Source: Setophaga petechia
Lineage: Eukaryota > Chordata > Aves > Passeriformes > Parulidae
NCBI GenBank assembly: GCA_024362935.1
Contig: JANCRA010000001.1
Coordinates: forward strand, 63,330,930 to 63,394,929
Length of the DNA: 64,000 nucleotides
Direction of reading: 5' to 3'
The notes beneath the pieces are model-generated. The model had not been told where the DNA came from, did not search any database, and saw nothing but the letters and a program-made list of their open reading frames with translations. Below are positions 61,152-64,000 of this stretch, in pieces. Position 1 is the first letter of the stretch. Every line of letters starts with the position of its first letter. Position numbers and translations under genes: made by a program.

Positions 61152-61827
61152 CTAAACCAAAAAGCAAACCCAGGAACTCATTGGTAATCACTCTTCTCTT
61201 CTATTTACATATCTATTTACACTAACCTCTTACATTTAACTATTTATTTATGCAGTTGAACCAGCCATGTGCAAATGAAGAACATGGACAAAAGTCCTGG
61301 CCATAACCTGTGCATAACTACACAATATTATCTGGTATGTTAAACCCTGAGTTTTTTCTTCTATTAACTCAATAACAGTTCTCCTGATTCTTTTTGCTAT
61401 TGTTCATTGGGTTTTTTGAGGGAGGATATGGTTTTAGGATGTAACATCAACTTCTAAATAATGTGTCCAAATATCTCTAATAAAACATGCAGGGGGAAAA
61501 AAAAAAGAAAACCCCAAACACCTGCCAAAAAACCAACACACCCCATACTGTACAGCACCCACAATTGAATTACTTGGTGATATTCTGGAAATCATTACTA
61601 AGCATCATTACATGAGTATTTTCCAAAAGTTAGAGCATAGCTGTGTTTCCACCAGCACCAGCAGGATTTGTGACTGTCAGGGGAGTGCTGATGATATAAC
61701 TAACTTTTTTAAAGCATGAAGGCAAAGAACAACTTCAAATAGAATCTGTAAGAAAAGTGAATGGCAAGTGTCATTTTTTAAGCAAATACTGGATAAATAG
61801 TTTCCCTGTAAGGGTCTTTTCACTCAC

Positions 61828-61909
61828 CGTGCTCACATTGACTTTAATGACTGGAATAAGTGATCTCCATGAAGAAGAGGGGTCTTGAGATTCTGTTTTT
61901 ACTTTAACA
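61828..61909 (-). CDS. BLTP1: BLTP1 exon E2 (~183-209)
   Basis: 82 bp. The first base completes an AG|T codon (Ser, where I recall Arg in mammals), and the exon ends in frame at GTGAGTG. It encodes VKVKTESQDP followed by SLIPVIKVNVST, a beta-strand of the groove. Confidence 0.92.
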
Positions 61910-62985
61910 CTAAATTAAAAAAAAAAAAGAAAGAAAAAAAAGGGGGTTATTATTTTGCTTTTTCTGCAGAAGGACCAAGCAAATTTTTCTTCTAGAGATC
62001 TTCAGGACACAGATCTTGGGGAACACTCCTTCCCCAGGAGGGTGCAAGACAACTTGCCAGGCTTCCCAAGCCTGAGAGAACAGCAGGAAGCAGCTACACC
62101 TTGGTGCTGACACAGGCAGGAAACAAGCATGCCTTGTGTAACTCAGAGCAATAGTTAAATAAATCTTCCTCAGAGGATCTTGGCCAGTTCTAAACACTCC
62201 TGTTGAGGCATGGGATTTTTCATTTCCCAAGACACATGCTCCTCAAAGGCAGAAATCCTTCTTGTGCCTGCCAATAAGGGCCTGAGATAAAAACACAATG
62301 AGACTGGCTGGGAGGCAGAGCCCTTACTCAAACTCAGGACTGCCACAGCCTCCTGCAGCTGCCCACTCTGAAATTTAGCAACTGGCCAGCAGCAGTGGCA
62401 GGACTCAAGTCTCATTAGATCCTCTCTGCTCCTGACAGTAAATCACTCTGGTGAGGTCCTGCCCAAACAGAGGCTGATTATTGAACATCTGACTGCACCA
62501 CATAAGCCAGATAAAACTCCTTATATTTCCACTCCATATTTTCTGGGGTACCCCAAAAAGAGGAATTAACAGAAGACAGTTTGTGTAGCTGTACACAATA
62601 GATACCATAGAGATCCTGACATTTTGCCTATTCAATGTCTTGAGCAGCTGTTACTTCTACTGAGCAAAACCATTATTATTCTGCCAGCATAATCCTCCTC
62701 AACACATGCTTCCTCTCCACACTGTATTTCAAATAGATTTTTCAGCCTGTCTCTGATCATTAAACAAGAGTGCTTCGTTTGTTTGGCTGTGTTTTTTAAT
62801 TATTACTGGTAGGAAATCTGAGGAGAGGGAAAAGATTCAGACTGTCAGGCTTGTCAGTGCAATTTCTCTCAGTTGTGCCTCCCTCTTTTGGCCTCCAGAG
62901 CACACGTTAACAAAACATTCCCCAATTAGTTCAGCACTTTACAGAACAAAGCATCAACAAAACAGCAAAATTAATAATTATTTAC
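61910..62985 (-). other. BLTP1: BLTP1 intron E1/E2 (1,076 bp)
   Basis: An A/G-rich run at 61914-61944 lies just upstream of the E2 acceptor; on the transcribed strand it is the U/C-rich polypyrimidine tract. The part around 62030-62420 is GC-richer than its surroundings and may be an old repeat I do not recognise. Confidence 0.7.
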
Positions 62986-63172
62986 CTTTCAAGATTGGTG
63001 TGTGTTCTCTGCCTCCCATTCACTTGTGTTCTCTCATCATCTTTCTTTGCTGGAATTATTGTGGGATCCAAGCCAAACAGCTCTTGAAGCTGCCCATAAA
63101 GCTCAGAGCGGTTGTACACGTGAAATTCAAAGTCATTCACCATAATATACAGTCGAGTTTCTGCCTTTGGAT
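62986..63172 (-). CDS. BLTP1: BLTP1 exon E1 (residues ~120-182)
   Basis: 187 bp. It opens with the last two bases of a split Asp codon after a TAG acceptor and ends two bases into the next codon at a GTAAAT donor. It encodes the early groove segment with VNDFEFHVYNRS and LFGLDPTIIP, then a charged linker (KKDDERTQ). This is the first exon in the window; the membrane anchor is encoded upstream, beyond 64000. Confidence 0.93.
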
Positions 63173-64000
63173 CTAACCAAAGAGTAGGAAGAGAGGTTCT
63201 AATTCTATCTCAACATTCTCTTGGAATATTCACAGTTTCTCAAAAATGCACATTTTGCAAAACCAATCCACACAGTACTGAACAGCTGCTGAAGTACATA
63301 TTAAAAAACAGTAAAAAATTCCACAAAATAATTACAGCTTTCTAAGCAAATCAGTAAAACTTGGCAAATAAGACAGCTGCATACAAAATATTAAATCTGA
63401 AAGGCATTTCACCCCTAGGTCACAGTCCAAAAATAAATCCAGACAAAAATTGCACAAAATGGTAAATGAAGTTTTTCAGTCTCATGTATAAAACAAACAA
63501 ACATCTCTCTTGATGCATAGAACAGAAGCCTTGGCAAAAATTTCTGCTTTTTAGCACAGATATCACTGAGAGCAACTCAATCTCAAAACACAAATGGTTT
63601 TCTAGCCAAGCTCCCTGGTCCAGCATGCCTGAAGTGGGGAAAAGCTTTCTTTTACAGAGAAATAATTCATATGCAGAACTAACCAGATCATACTCATTTT
63701 GCACAATCAGTCAACATTCTCACAAATTTAAGATTTCAACTGCTCTATCAGTTGGCTCACTGATCCTTAAAGCCTGTTTTAACATCTGCTGATCATATAG
63801 AGAGCTGATTGTGACATACTTCGACATACTTTTGCCTCAGAAAGTGTGACCTAATTATGCAGTTAATGTGAGGGAAAAGCTCGCACCACTTCCCCCTAAT
63901 TACCCAGTTGAAAGAGTGCCCATTACACACTGACTCCAGAGACCTGAGCTGCTCTAAAAACCTCATCTGGTCTTGCTAAGTCAAACAGACTTCAGGCAGC
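63173..64000 (-). other. BLTP1: BLTP1 intron upstream of E1, cut by the window
   Basis: AT-rich intron. The exon before it (start of the gene, including the membrane anchor) is beyond 64000. Confidence 0.8.

Larger units (their letters stand above)
1..64000 (-). other. BLTP1: BLTP1 gene body, internal part (63 exons visible)
   Basis: One minus-strand gene covers the whole window. Established for the family: BLTP1 is a giant rod with a hydrophobic groove of repeating beta-groove (RBG) units. It is anchored in the ER by an N-terminal transmembrane helix and moves glycerophospholipids at membrane contact sites. Human loss-of-function alleles cause Alkuraya-Kucinskas syndrome. What the sequence shows: 63 open segments with GT-AG borders and matching phases, joining to about 3,820 codons without a stop, in the order of the vertebrate protein from about residue 120 to 3,940. 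Both ends of the gene are outside the window, so no promoter, start codon, stop codon or polyadenylation site of the gene is seen. The identity rests on my recall of the orthologous protein, matched exon by exon. Confidence 0.96.

Overview
The window is vertebrate, most likely bird, nuclear DNA and lies entirely inside one very large gene on the minus strand. The gene is BLTP1 (older names KIAA1109, FSA; fly Tweek, worm LPD-3, yeast Csf1), which encodes a bridge-like lipid transfer protein. A bird is indicated by a 5'-truncated CR1 retroposon with its typical (ATTCTATG)n tail at 60571-60717, and by solo LTRs that resemble songbird ERVs. A songbird is my best guess, but the species cannot be fixed from the sequence.

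I can place 63 constitutive exons, called E1-E63 here in gene order from high to low coordinate. All have GT-AG borders and their codon phases join without a break. They give about 11.46 kb of coding sequence, or about 3,820 codons, with no stop or frameshift. Compared with my memory of the vertebrate protein (about 5,000 residues), the window starts near residue 120 (E1, 63172) and ends near residue 3,940 (E63, 634). The N-terminal membrane anchor lies beyond 64000 and the C-terminal ~1,060 residues, with the FSA_C domain, lie before position 1. Residue numbers in the entries assume 119 upstream residues.

Layout: 64000-41000 encodes the well-conserved N-terminal third of the groove. 41000-38300 encodes a Ser-rich, probably disordered insert (E21-E23), which includes the 844-bp exon E23 and a candidate phospho-FFAT motif. 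37500-24700 encodes more groove mixed with Ser-rich linkers. E41 (707 bp) carries a basic Ser/Lys/Asn-rich insert. 22200-8600 encodes conserved groove, and 8200-600 encodes charged and proline-rich linkers towards the C-terminal part. An extra in-frame 201-bp cassette exon candidate, absent from the canonical protein as I remember it, sits at 7960-8160.

Mobile DNA is sparse but oddly placed. Two solo LTRs (6017-6554 and 16793-17422) make up most of two short introns. Two further LTR copies (39319-39499 and 39648-40272) face each other 148 bp apart in one intron. A triplicated 20-bp unit at 26881-26940 has copied the splice donor of E37. Introns not listed separately are AT-rich; apart from splice signals I recognised no other gene, RNA gene or repeat in them. 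No CRISPR, operon or bacterial feature is present.
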